Below, piece after piece: positions 47,153 to 56,235 of a stretch of 64,000 bases of DNA (positions are counted from its first letter, which is position 1; every line of letters starts with the position of its first letter). The notes beneath the pieces are model-generated. The model did not search any database, had not been told where the DNA came from, and was given only the letters and a program-made list of their open reading frames with translations. This DNA is from CADEED01 sp964444835 (lineage in GTDB: Bacteria; Pseudomonadota; Gammaproteobacteria; Steroidobacterales; Steroidobacteraceae). Made by a program: the position numbers and the translations under genes. The stretch spans positions 1 to 64,000 of the forward strand of contig CAYUIT010000016.1 of NCBI GenBank assembly GCA_964444835.1, written 5' to 3'.

Positions 47153-48907
47153 TTAGGCGGACAGCGACAGGAATTCCGTACCGCGGGCAGCGACGGCATC
47201 CAACACATCCCGGAACGGGACGGGCCGCGCGATTGCAAATCCTTGACCGAACTGCACACCGAGTTCCGCGAGCCGATTGCGGATACCGACCGTCTCGACA
47301 TACTCCGCGACCGTCGTGATACCCATACCATCCGCAAGTTGGACGATGGCGCAGACGAGCGCTTCCGAGCGAGTGTTCTTTTCGATGTCGCGAACGTAGG
47401 CGCCATCGAGTTTGATGGTGCTCACGTCGAGCGCCTTCAGGTACGCGAGCGAGTTGACGCCCGTACCGAAGTCATCGAGCGCAAATCGCACGCCGAGCGC
47501 CGAGAGCTGCTTCATGCAAGCTTGCAATTGCGCCAAGTTCGCGGCGGCAGCGGCCTCAGTGATCTCGAACACGAGATCCTTGCCTTGGATGCCGTACTCC
47601 TGCATCGCCGCTTCGAGCCAATCCGCGAAGCCCACCGAGCCGATCGTGGGGCCCGATAGATTGATCGAAACACGAATCGTCTCGCCCTTCATCTTTGCGT
47701 TGAACGCCTTGAGCTGCTCGAAGGATTTGCGCACCACCGCGCGGTCCATCTCGGGCAACAATTGATAGCGGGTCGCCGCCGACATGAACTGCGCCGGCTC
47801 CATCAGTGCGCCATTCGTATCTCGCAAACGCACTAACAACTCATACGCCAGCGGCAGAGAATTATTGATCAGCGGCGCAACGGTTTGCGCATACACCTCG
47901 ATACGGCCCTCTTGCAGGGCGTCGCGAATTCGGCCGATCGCGACAATATCGTCGTGACGGCGAATGATGCTGAGATCTTCAGCGCGGTACACCTCGGCTC
48001 GGCCCCGGCCACGATCCTTCGCAGCTTTGCAGGCAATTTCTGCCTCGGCGACCACTTGCTCGAGCTTGGAGCCCGGCCCGTTGGCCGCCGCAATGCCCCA
48101 TGACACCGACACATCGATCTTGCCGCCACCTGTGCCGTCGCCCACCGTGAGCTGAGCGACGTCTGCGCCAATCTTGCTAACGATCTTCTGCGCTTGCTCG
48201 AGCGATACTTCCGGCAGCAGCATCATGAAGCGATCACCTGACAGGCGGCTCGCGAGCCCACCTGCAGCGCGCACGCGACCGCGAATGGCATTGCCCACTT
48301 CTGCAATCACCTTGTCGCCCGCAGCGTAGCCGCGCAAGTCGTTTGCGACGTGCATGCGATCGATGTCGCCATACACCATGCAATAGGCTTTGGGGCCGGC
48401 TGCACCATTGATCAAGCGTTGCGCGTCGCTCTTGAAGGCCGACCATGCGAGCAGACCGGTCAGCTTGTCGCGGTCGCGCTGCTGCGCGCGACAATACAGG
48501 CGCGAAAAGCGTTCGGCGCGACGCACTGTGTTCTCGTCGAACTTATCGCCCTCGGGGCGATTCAGCACGATGAGCGCGCCTGTGACCTTCTTGCCATCAG
48601 GTACCAACGGCACGGCGACGAGACGACACGATACAGGCGCGCCAGGCGAGGCTTTCAGCTTGTTAGTTACGATCGGCGTGCCAGCCGCGACAACGCGCTG
48701 GGCGATCTCTTGACCGAGCGCCGCAATCTGGGCCTCGGCAAACTTCTCGTTCTCGGGACTACCCGCCCAAATCTGTTGCGACCGGGCATGCGGAGTCACG
48801 ATCGCCGCCGCCGCGCACCCAATGCGGGCACACGCGACACGCAACACGGCCATAGCATCCATGGCCGTATGCGCGCTGGTGCGAGCAACGGTATCGGCGG
48901 ACTCCAA
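47153..48907 (-). CDS. GAF-GGDEF-EAL cyclic-di-GMP protein with degenerate GGDEF site
   Basis: About 584 residues, soluble. I favour the TTG at 48907 (LESADTVART), which follows GGAG by seven bases; the frame is open to another TTG at 48982. A GAF-like N-terminal sensor is followed by a GGDEF domain whose signature reads SGDRF, missing the catalytic Glu, then an EAL domain. The EAL signature is YELLVRL, but the metal and catalytic residues look intact: INLSG, FEITE, LDDFGTG, IKLDG, AEYVET and GQGFA. It is therefore probably a phosphodiesterase or receptor rather than a cyclase. It stands alone. Confidence 0.88.
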   Translation of the reverse strand: MESADTVARTSAHTAMDAMAVLRVACARIGCAAAAIVTPHARSQQIWAGSPENEKFAEAQIAALGQEIAQRVVAAGTPIVTNKLKASPGAPVSCRLVAVPLVPDGKKVTGALIVLNRPEGDKFDENTVRRAERFSRLYCRAQQRDRDKLTGLLAWSAFKSDAQRLINGAAGPKAYCMVYGDIDRMHVANDLRGYAAGDKVIAEVGNAIRGRVRAAGGLASRLSGDRFMMLLPEVSLEQAQKIVSKIGADVAQLTVGDGTGGGKIDVSVSWGIAAANGPGSKLEQVVAEAEIACKAAKDRGRGRAEVYRAEDLSIIRRHDDIVAIGRIRDALQEGRIEVYAQTVAPLINNSLPLAYELLVRLRDTNGALMEPAQFMSAATRYQLLPEMDRAVVRKSFEQLKAFNAKMKGETIRVSINLSGPTIGSVGFADWLEAAMQEYGIQGKDLVFEITEAAAAANLAQLQACMKQLSALGVRFALDDFGTGVNSLAYLKALDVSTIKLDGAYVRDIEKNTRSEALVCAIVQLADGMGITTVAEYVETVGIRNRLAELGVQFGQGFAIARPVPFRDVLDAVAARGTEFLSLSA

Positions 48908-49062
48908 GCAATGACTCCAAACGTTTTCTGGTATCTGGAGCGTAGGAGAAAGCCTGGATTGGGGGTGCGAACGAGTCCGCAAGTGCAGGGGAGCGCGCCG
49001 TATTGACTCAGACGTTATGCGACGTGCGTCACACGCCGGGGGCCCATTGGCGCCCGCCGGGG

Positions 49063-49737
49063 CTAGAACCAGCCGTAGTTGAAGCTGATGCTGATTCGGT
49101 CAGTCTGCGTAGTATTGGGCGGCACCTCATGGCGCAGCCAGCTTTCGAACAATACGAGCGTGCCCACCGTCGCGGGCAGCGTCACCCACCAACGATTCGC
49201 CACCCGACAGTCCGCCATTCGAGGCAACGCGGCCATGTAGCGCTCGAGTCGCGGATCCTCGAACTTGATACCCGCAGCACCCTTCGCCGCTTGCACATAG
49301 TAGGTTCCACTAACAACTGCATGCGGATGCAAATGCAGGCCGTGCACGCAATGTGCGCCCATGATATTGATCCAGCAATCGGTCATTTGAATCTGACGCC
49401 CACGGGTATCGACCTCGAGCGAGCGCAGAAACCGCGCGACGTGTGGCTGCACGCGCCGCTCGAACTCGGCGAAGGTCGGTACGATCTCATGCAAACGATG
49501 CTGCGAGCCGTAAGACGTGAAGCCATTGGGGTAGTGGCGCCGGGACCAAGCACGACCGGCGTCGTCATCGACCGAGATCTGTTCGCATTGGCGCCGCAAG
49601 CGCGCGTTGAGGCGCGCACCGAGCCGCCGCTCGAGCGGTGCCTGATAGATCGACGTCGGGAAATAATGTTTTGCTGTCACGACGACGAGACTAGCGAGCG
49701 CGACTGCCTGTGGTAAAGCCCCGCGCGTGGTCGCCAT
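49063..49737 (-). CDS. Putative 2OG-Fe(II) oxygenase
   Basis: About 224 residues from ATG 49737; GTG 49680 (VTAKHYFPTSIYQAPL) is an alternative that matches where family proteins usually begin. It belongs to the small 2OG-Fe(II) oxygenase group (PF13759/TIGR02466): MTDCWINIMGAHCVHGLHLHPHAVVSGTYYVQ, GIKFEDPRLERYM, then LFESWLRHEVPPNTTQTDRISISFNYGWF, where the distal His and Arg sit. The substrate is unknown; relatives are often linked to peptide or protein hydroxylation. It is divergent from the DUF937 gene. Confidence 0.78.
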   Translation of the reverse strand: MATTRGALPQAVALASLVVVTAKHYFPTSIYQAPLERRLGARLNARLRRQCEQISVDDDAGRAWSRRHYPNGFTSYGSQHRLHEIVPTFAEFERRVQPHVARFLRSLEVDTRGRQIQMTDCWINIMGAHCVHGLHLHPHAVVSGTYYVQAAKGAAGIKFEDPRLERYMAALPRMADCRVANRWWVTLPATVGTLVLFESWLRHEVPPNTTQTDRISISFNYGWF

Positions 49738-49803
49738 CGCATTTCTTTCGGCCCCATGCGAGACTTGCCGCAGACTCACTGGGATCGCAAGGAGACAAAT
49801 CAG

Positions 49804-50412
49804 ATGGACCTATTGAACACGATTCTCTCGGCGGGCGGCGGCACCGTCGTACGCCAGGTAGCCAACCAATTCGGCACCGACGAGTCGCAGACTAACAGCG
49901 CCTTGGCGCAGATCATTCGCGTCCTCGGCCAAGGCGTCGCGCAGAACGCCGCCACTCCGACCGGTCTCGAGAGTCTCACGCGGGCACTCGGGTCTGGCAG
50001 CCACGCGCGTTACCTCGACGACGTGAGTGCGCTGTCGGATCCGGCCGCACGCGCCGATGGCAATGGCATCCTCGGACACATTCTCGGCAGCCCAGACATC
50101 AGTCGTGCGCTTGCGGGGCGTGTCGCCGGCCAAACGGGGCTCTCGCAAGACGTAATCAAGAAGCTGCTGCCGGTGGCAGCGATGTTATTGATGGGTGCTC
50201 TGTCAAAGCGAACGCAAGGCGGCAGCGGTCTCGGCGGCCTGTTAGGCGACACACTCGCGCGAGCAAGCGCACCCGCGGCCGCACCCGCACGGCCCGCACA
50301 AACCAGCTCGTCACCGCTCGGCGGACTATTGGGGATGCTCGATCGCGACGGCGATGGCTCTCCCGCCGACGACATTCTGAAGATGGCAGCGCAAGTCCTG
50401 ATGCGCCGTTGA
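49804..50412 (+). CDS. DUF937 family protein
   Basis: A 202-residue protein of unknown function from ATG 49804, with SD AAGGAG. Small-residue and helical repeats such as LLNTILSAGGGTVVRQVANQFG, GHILGSPDISRALAGRVAGQTGLSQDVIKKLLPVAAMLLMGAL are characteristic of DUF937. A glycine-rich segment and an Ala/Pro linker follow, and near the C-terminus LDRDGDGSPADDIL resembles a calcium-binding DxDxDG loop. There is no signal peptide. Its role is not known in the family, and its neighbours do not suggest one. Confidence 0.82.
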   Translation: MDLLNTILSAGGGTVVRQVANQFGTDESQTNSALAQIIRVLGQGVAQNAATPTGLESLTRALGSGSHARYLDDVSALSDPAARADGNGILGHILGSPDISRALAGRVAGQTGLSQDVIKKLLPVAAMLLMGALSKRTQGGSGLGGLLGDTLARASAPAAAPARPAQTSSSPLGGLLGMLDRDGDGSPADDILKMAAQVLMRR

Positions 50413-50444
50413 GCACGGCGCGCGCGGCCGCCTCGAGCTGCCGG

Positions 50445-53177
50445 TCAACGCACGGGCCGCGCGTGCGCTGCGCCGCGATACACGGCATTCAACAACAGCA
50501 AGTTGAGGCCGTCGTTGAAGCTGCGCAGCGTCGGGTCTGCCGTGAAGCCGATGATCATCCCGCGACCCTTCGGCTCGACGAGCACGAACGGCTTGTACGC
50601 GAGTTGTTGTCGGTTCTCATCCCACAGATAGCCGCTTGCTAACAACTCGCTTGCGGGAGCGAATCGCGCCACGTTGAATCCAGCATCGAGCTTGACAGGC
50701 GTATAGATGTCCTGACCTTGGTACATCACGTGTACGCGTGCCGCGACGCCGGCGGCGAGCCAATGAGCGCTATCCACCTCGGCGCGCACGAGCACCCCTG
50801 CGACGGAATCCGGCGCAGCCCGCTTGGGCTGGATGGATTGCTTCGCCGCCTCCGCATCACGAATCAAAGTGCCTGCTACTGTCGCGCGCTCCGCTTTCGC
50901 ATCTGCGTCCCCGGCTTTGTCGGTACCCGGCTTCTTGTCTTTGCTTGCACCATCATCGGCCGGTGCGGCATCTTCACGTCGCACCGACAAGAGCTCGATG
51001 TCGGGCGACGCGAGAAAACGCATCGCGCGACCGAGTCCGATCAACACACCCCCACGCTTGACCCAGGCAGCGAGATTGTCCGCCTCCTTCTCGCCCCAGC
51101 GTGACTCGAAATCGCCATCGGGCAGGATCAACACTTCGAAATCGTTCAACTCCGCGCGCCCGAGCGCAGCAGAGCGAATGACGGTCACCGGCTGCCCGAA
51201 TTGCTGTTCGAGCAGAAACCGAGCCGCGCCCGCGGCCGTCGCATCGGTCGGGCTGTCCCACGCGAGCGCTATACGCGGCGCCGGCATCTCGACCACCTTG
51301 GCCGAGCCAAAGCTGGGACCCGCAGTGACCCAACTATCGTTCACGCCCGTCACGCGCGCGCCGGTCTGCTCTGCGAGCTTGGCGAGCCGGGCCCCCAAGT
51401 TCGGCGCGTTGTCCGCGACCGAGATGATCAACGTGCCCGCGGGATAACTCACACCGCCGTGCACAAACGCTTCGTCGCTCGAGCGCACCCGGATGCCCGC
51501 TCGTCGCGCCGCCACTAACAACCGTGCGGAGGCGGTATCGCCCCACGGGACCAGAAAGGCGACCAAAGCATCGGCGCTGCGCAACTCGCCGGGCACGAAG
51601 CTCCCAGGCTGGACAGCATCGCTGGCGACTTTCGGCATGGCCGAACAGCGCTCGATCTTGACGTTGTACAACAGTGGCAGCGACCACGCAGTCACGTCGT
51701 AGATCTCGTCCGGTAGATCGCGGGCACGACGGCGCTCTTGCTCCGCCACGAACTGCGGATCGAGCGGTACTTGCTCATCGAGTAGCACGCGCACCATGCG
51801 CCCTGCCGGTTGCGCACTATCAATCAAGTACGAGCCCGCACCAAAGGTCTTGCCGCAGGCCGTGAAGCTCGTGCGGGCGCGCCCGATCTCAACACCCTGT
51901 TGCGCAATCAAGCTCGCGAACTTGTTAGCCGTACCTTGATCGAGCTGCGTCGGAATGACGAGTAAGCGTTGCGAAGACTTCCGCCCCACTTCGATGGCCG
52001 ATGACCGATAGTCGTAGAAATCGCGCAGAAACTTGGCGCGATTCTGCGCGACCACTTCGATTGTCGACAGTGACGCGATCGCTTGCGATTCTGCGGTGCT
52101 CGCAAACGTAAAGCGTGTCCCGTCCTGCCGCTGCGCGGCAAGGCCGCGGGCCGAACCTTGCTCGTAGGTCATGGCGACGGCGCCATGGTGTGCCGGCCAG
52201 CCGTCGCCGTAGCCTGGGTAAAAGAGGTCGTACACTTCCCGCGTAAAGTACGGACGGCCAAATTGATCGAACCAGCGCGCGTTGTTACGCCCAATCAGTT
52301 CGCGATTGGCATTCTGCGTGGTCGTGAGCCAGGGATTCGTCGGCGGCCCGGCAGGCGCGAAAAAATACGTCGCGTTCGTGCTCATCTCATGCACGTCCGC
52401 GAGTACGACGGGAAACCACTCGAGGATTGCGCGCGTGTGCGCCCGGCTTTCAGGCTGTGTTTGTGCGAACCAATCGCGATTCAAGTCGAAAAGATAGTGA
52501 TTGAAACGCCCTGGCGGCCAAGGTTCATTGCGCTCGGCTGCCAGCGGATGCGGATCGACGGCGAGGCCGGTTGCGCCCCGATTCGCATGAATGAATCGAT
52601 CGCGCCCATCGGGATTCTGGATAGGATTGAGAATCACGACTGTGTTCGCGAGCATCGTCGCGACGCGCGGATCCCCTTGCGCCGCCAATAAGTGATACAG
52701 CGTCTGCAAGGCACCGTCGGTCGTTCCGGGCTCGTTACCGTGTACGGAGTACGCCAACCACACGACGGCAGGCAGCGAGTCGATCCAACGGCCGGCCGCC
52801 GCAGCAGACGTCTTGCGCGGATCCGCAAGCGCCGCCATGCCTTGTTTGATCTCTTCAAGGCGTGCGATGTTGTTAGGAGCACTGACGATCGCATAAGTGA
52901 GTTCGCGGCCCTGCCAGCTCTGCCCGTAGTCGACCAAGCGCACGCGGTCCGGCGCGGCCGCCGCGATGGCCTGCAGGTACCGCCGTACGTCGGCGTGGGT
53001 CGTCATCCGTTCGCCCAACTGGAAGCCCAAAACGGACTGTGTGGTAGGCACCGCCGCGTCGTATGTCACATTGGGCCATGCGGCCACGGGTTCGCCGGTG
53101 GGCAAGCCAGCCGCGAACGGATTCGACGACGCCAAGCACAGCAAAGCAGCCAAAGCCACGGACGGGGCGTATTTCAC
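50445..53177 (-). CDS. Secreted M14-family zinc carboxypeptidase
   Basis: A 910-residue exported peptidase from GTG 53177 (MKYAPSVALAALLCLASSNPFAAG), with SD AAGGGAG. The zinc motif HxxE is in VHGNEPGTTDG (His about 146, Glu about 149), with NPIQNPDGRDRF, FDLNRDWFAQTQPES and a third likely ligand in VLADVHEMSTN. The long C-terminal half (from about residue 500) has a Rossmann-like region (GGVSYPAGTLIISVADN, EVLILPDGDFESRWGEKE) seen in large M14 peptidases of this type. It probably trims peptides in the periplasm. It stands alone. Confidence 0.88.
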   Translation of the reverse strand: MKYAPSVALAALLCLASSNPFAAGLPTGEPVAAWPNVTYDAAVPTTQSVLGFQLGERMTTHADVRRYLQAIAAAAPDRVRLVDYGQSWQGRELTYAIVSAPNNIARLEEIKQGMAALADPRKTSAAAAGRWIDSLPAVVWLAYSVHGNEPGTTDGALQTLYHLLAAQGDPRVATMLANTVVILNPIQNPDGRDRFIHANRGATGLAVDPHPLAAERNEPWPPGRFNHYLFDLNRDWFAQTQPESRAHTRAILEWFPVVLADVHEMSTNATYFFAPAGPPTNPWLTTTQNANRELIGRNNARWFDQFGRPYFTREVYDLFYPGYGDGWPAHHGAVAMTYEQGSARGLAAQRQDGTRFTFASTAESQAIASLSTIEVVAQNRAKFLRDFYDYRSSAIEVGRKSSQRLLVIPTQLDQGTANKFASLIAQQGVEIGRARTSFTACGKTFGAGSYLIDSAQPAGRMVRVLLDEQVPLDPQFVAEQERRRARDLPDEIYDVTAWSLPLLYNVKIERCSAMPKVASDAVQPGSFVPGELRSADALVAFLVPWGDTASARLLVAARRAGIRVRSSDEAFVHGGVSYPAGTLIISVADNAPNLGARLAKLAEQTGARVTGVNDSWVTAGPSFGSAKVVEMPAPRIALAWDSPTDATAAGAARFLLEQQFGQPVTVIRSAALGRAELNDFEVLILPDGDFESRWGEKEADNLAAWVKRGGVLIGLGRAMRFLASPDIELLSVRREDAAPADDGASKDKKPGTDKAGDADAKAERATVAGTLIRDAEAAKQSIQPKRAAPDSVAGVLVRAEVDSAHWLAAGVAARVHVMYQGQDIYTPVKLDAGFNVARFAPASELLASGYLWDENRQQLAYKPFVLVEPKGRGMIIGFTADPTLRSFNDGLNLLLLNAVYRGAAHARPVR

Positions 53178-53346
53178 GCGAACTCCCTTGCAAACCCACC
53201 AGGTGAAGCAACGAGTATAGCCGTCGACTGAGGCCACGCGATCGCACCGTGGTAACAGAAGGCGCCTGACCTGGGCTCTTTCCACGCGCTCATAGTTTCA
53301 ATCGGATCGGGAGGCGCTATAGTGTGTATAGGGGTTCAAGTTCGTC

Positions 53347-54243
53347 ATGACTGCGCGCGATTTCCAAAAGTATTATCAAGCGCCGCTGCCTGCGCTGCTG
53401 GCGTTCATCACCGTTTTCGCGTGGCAAGCCATCGGGCACTTCTTGATGCACCAGATGGAGTACGCGTGGTTTCACGATCACGTGTTCTTAGCCGCGTTCG
53501 TGATCGGCGCCGTCGGCGTGTGGGCCATTTGGTACGGCCGCGATAAATCTGAGAATGCAGCGACGCTACTGGGTTTCGTGGGTGGCAATCTGATTTGGTT
53601 GTCGTGGATCGAATTCAGCTTTGTCTACGTGGCCGAAGACCTCGGCGTACAGTCGGTCTTGTGGGGCGCCAAAGATACGAAGGCCGAGTATCGCGTGATG
53701 TTGTCGTCGATCGGCGTACTGTTCGCGACGTTGGTGTTTTTCTTCTTCAATCGCGACACGCGTTGCAATGCGTTCATGTGGCTGCATCGTAAACTGCGTC
53801 TCGACCCCGGTGAAAAGACCACCGCACAACACCGCAATGTCTGCTCGATCGTCGCGATGGAGACCATCTACGTCACGTGGTTCTTCTACATCGTGCTGTT
53901 GACGCTGTACAACCCGGCATTCTTCGGCACCGATCACTGGGTCACGTTTGCGGCCTGCGGGTTCTTCTTCGTCTGGGCGATCTATTTGCTGCAGCGCTTA
54001 TGGTGGTTCCAGCGGATGGCGCCGGCCCTGCGCTACGCCATTCCCACGGGCATCATTCTGTGGAACGTGGTCGAGATCTTGGAGAAGTGGGGCCACATCG
54101 ACGAGATCTGGGTACAACCGCAGAAGTACGCGTTCGAAATTAGCGTGACAGTCGCGGCGTTCGTACTAACGATCATTTTGGCAGTTGTTAGCCCTGCGCG
54201 CCGAATCGTGCGGCAGCAAAGCGCCGAGGGCTCGGCGCGTTGA
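53347..54243 (+). CDS. Multi-pass membrane protein, not recognised
   Basis: A 298-residue inner-membrane protein with about seven hydrophobic segments. I do not recognise the family. Notable are several His and aromatic residues at segment ends (QAIGHFLMHQMEYAWFHDH, LSWIEFSFVYVAEDLGVQSVLWG), a basic cytoplasmic-looking loop (HRKLRLDPGEKTTAQHRN), and WNVVEILEKWGHIDEIWVQPQKYAFEI before the last helix. Its stop overlaps the TTG start of the VOC gene, so the two are probably translated together. Confidence 0.7.
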   Translation: MTARDFQKYYQAPLPALLAFITVFAWQAIGHFLMHQMEYAWFHDHVFLAAFVIGAVGVWAIWYGRDKSENAATLLGFVGGNLIWLSWIEFSFVYVAEDLGVQSVLWGAKDTKAEYRVMLSSIGVLFATLVFFFFNRDTRCNAFMWLHRKLRLDPGEKTTAQHRNVCSIVAMETIYVTWFFYIVLLTLYNPAFFGTDHWVTFAACGFFFVWAIYLLQRLWWFQRMAPALRYAIPTGIILWNVVEILEKWGHIDEIWVQPQKYAFEISVTVAAFVLTIILAVVSPARRIVRQQSAEGSAR

Positions 54244-54782
54244 ATACGCCAGGTGCACTGCCCTCGAAACACGAGTTGCTGCAACAGGCCTGGGTCGTCG
54301 ACGACTTAGAGGCCGCCGCGCAGCGCTTTTCGCGCACGCTCGGCATCGGGCCATTCTTCGTTGCCGAGTATCGACCCGAGTTCTTCGAGGGCGTGGAATA
54401 CCGCGGTCGCCCGGGCAGCTTGCAGATGCGCACCGCGATCGCGTACGCGGGCGCTGTCCAAATCGAACTGATCCAGCCGACGGGCGATGGGCCTTCGTGT
54501 TACCGCGACACCGTGCCCGCGGGCCACGAGGGATTCCATCACATATGCTTCTGGACGCACGATCTCGAGCGTGACATCGCCGACTACGTTGCACGGGGCT
54601 GCAGTATTGCCGTGCGTGGCCGCGTCAAGAAAGGCCCGGGATTCGCGTATCTCGATGCCGTGTCGAGCGTTGGCTACATGATCGAGCTGCTCGAGTACTC
54701 AGCGGGCATTGCACAAGTCTTCGACCGCTGGCGCGCGACTTGCGCCGAGTGGTCGGGCGGCGAGCTCTTCGTCCGCCGCTAG
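54240..54782 (+). CDS. VOC/glyoxalase-fold protein
   Basis: A 180-residue protein of the vicinal oxygen chelate superfamily. It starts at TTG 54240, overlapping the previous stop (TTGA). The two beta-alpha-beta modules are visible: HELLQQAWVVDDLEAAAQRFSRTLGIGPF and AGHEGFHHICFWTHDLERDIADYVARG, ending YMIELLEY. Candidate metal ligands are the first His, the GFHHICF His and the IELLE Glu. The substrate is unknown. Probably made together with the membrane protein upstream. Confidence 0.8.
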   Translation: MNTPGALPSKHELLQQAWVVDDLEAAAQRFSRTLGIGPFFVAEYRPEFFEGVEYRGRPGSLQMRTAIAYAGAVQIELIQPTGDGPSCYRDTVPAGHEGFHHICFWTHDLERDIADYVARGCSIAVRGRVKKGPGFAYLDAVSSVGYMIELLEYSAGIAQVFDRWRATCAEWSGGELFVRR

Positions 54783-55107
54783 TGTCGCGGCCGCATGATC
54801 GCGTGGGTCGCGATCGCGAGAATCGCGGCCAGCGTGGCAATGCCATCACGAGCGTGACGCAAAAGCTCGCGACCGACCGCATGCCGCGCCATTGTCGAGC
54901 TGCAAGATCAACAGAAGTGGAATCAGCACGATATTGACGGCGAGAAACATTGGCACTCACAGCGATAAGCCAGTCCGTGCCGTACTCGACTCGTCTGACG
55001 GGTGACGCATTGTGCGAGTGGTTCGACATGCGAGAGTCGCAAACTCGGTAACGTCACCGTCTCTATACTCGCTGACCGTTGTCTTGGCGCTTTGGATGAG
55101 GCCTCTT
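54783..55107. other. 325-base intergenic region with two short overlapping minus-strand frames
   Basis: No normal gene. On the minus strand, 54846-54950 reads MFLAVNIVLIPLLLILQLDN and stops after 34 residues; 54779-54892 reads MARHAVGRELLRHARDG followed by a hydrophobic IATLAAILAIATHAIM and stops at the end of the VOC gene. Either two tiny membrane peptides or one small membrane protein broken by a frameshift. There is also room for the promoter of the gene at 55108. Confidence 0.4.
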
Positions 55108-56235
55108 ATGAGCACACGTCACCGCTTGGCCGTTGCTACCTTGAGCCTGCTGACCCTGATGGCGATATCGAATACGCAGGCACAGGCGGCTGCCGATTCC
55201 CCGACTGCGGCACAGCTCGCCGAGCGCATGCTTACCGCGCTTGGCGGCCGCGACGCCTGGGCGCGCCTCACCAATCTCGTCAACGATTCCGAGCAGCACC
55301 GAGCCACCGAGCCGACCGTCGTGCGGGCCGTCATTACGCTCGACCTGACACGACCCCGATTTCGCATCGAAACGACCGCACCCGACTTGCATGTCATTCG
55401 CGTCATCGATGCCGAGCGCGATTGGCGCTTGAGTCGCACAGGGTCGATCGAAGCCGTGCCGGCCGACACGCGTGCAGGTGACGTGCAGTGGTATGCCGGT
55501 CACGTGTATCGCACCATTCACCGCATTGCGCGACGCGACCCTGCCCTGCGCCTCGAGACAGACGCGTCTCAACGCCTGCTCGTGTACGAAGGCGCGACCC
55601 GAATCGCTTGGTACAAGCTCGATGCGCGCTATGAGCCGTATGCCTTTGGCGCACACCAAGATGAAGTCGGCTCGTTAGCGGGCCGCTGGCTCATGCAGTC
55701 CGTCGGGATAAAGCATCCAGCTTGGACTTCGTCAGCCGATGGCACGTGGCGCGCTCAACTCGTCTCGCTCGCTGTGAACGTGCCGCTCGGCGATGAACTC
55801 TTTGCGCGGCCGTCGCGGGTGGTGTCGTTCGAGCAGCTCGCCGGTGACTGGCGCGGCGAAGGCGAGTTTCGCGGCAAGGCCACCGCGATTGCGCTTGCGG
55901 TGCGCCCGGTACTGGGGTCGCAGTTTCATGAGCTACAGCTTGCGCTCAGTCCCACCCCCCAAGCGGAGCCAATCTTTTCAGGGTTCGCGCTCTATCAACG
56001 GGCACTCGACGGTCTTCAGGCACAATGGTTCGATTCGAGCGGCAACCAGTACGCTGTTCGTGGCCGTATCGACGGCGTCTGTCTGCATGCGCAATGGACG
56101 ACTGCAAATCGAGCCAGCGCTCGTTCCAGCTATTGCGTCGATGACAACGGCAAGCTCGTGGTCACCGACGCGATCGCCACCACCCGTGACGAGTGGCGCA
56201 CTTTCGGTCGCTACACACTCCAGCGAACGCCTTAG
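55108..56235 (+). CDS. Secreted two-domain protein, LolA-like N-half and lipocalin-like C-half, function unknown
   Basis: About 375 residues from ATG 55108 (MSTRHRLAVATLSLLTLMA), with SD GATGAGG and a signal peptide ending near AQAQAAA. The N-half (AAQLAERMLTALGGRDAWARLTNLV ... YTLDL-like strands, RFRIETTAPDLHVIRVIDAERDWRL) resembles LolA/zinc-protease-associated beta sheets. The C-half (SFEQLAGDWRGEGEFRGK ... YQRALDGLQAQWFDSSGNQYAVRG) resembles DUF1579/lipocalin-like folds. No catalytic residues are evident. It overlaps the convergent AraC gene tail by 4 bases. Confidence 0.65.
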   Translation: MSTRHRLAVATLSLLTLMAISNTQAQAAADSPTAAQLAERMLTALGGRDAWARLTNLVNDSEQHRATEPTVVRAVITLDLTRPRFRIETTAPDLHVIRVIDAERDWRLSRTGSIEAVPADTRAGDVQWYAGHVYRTIHRIARRDPALRLETDASQRLLVYEGATRIAWYKLDARYEPYAFGAHQDEVGSLAGRWLMQSVGIKHPAWTSSADGTWRAQLVSLAVNVPLGDELFARPSRVVSFEQLAGDWRGEGEFRGKATAIALAVRPVLGSQFHELQLALSPTPQAEPIFSGFALYQRALDGLQAQWFDSSGNQYAVRGRIDGVCLHAQWTTANRASARSSYCVDDNGKLVVTDAIATTRDEWRTFGRYTLQRTP

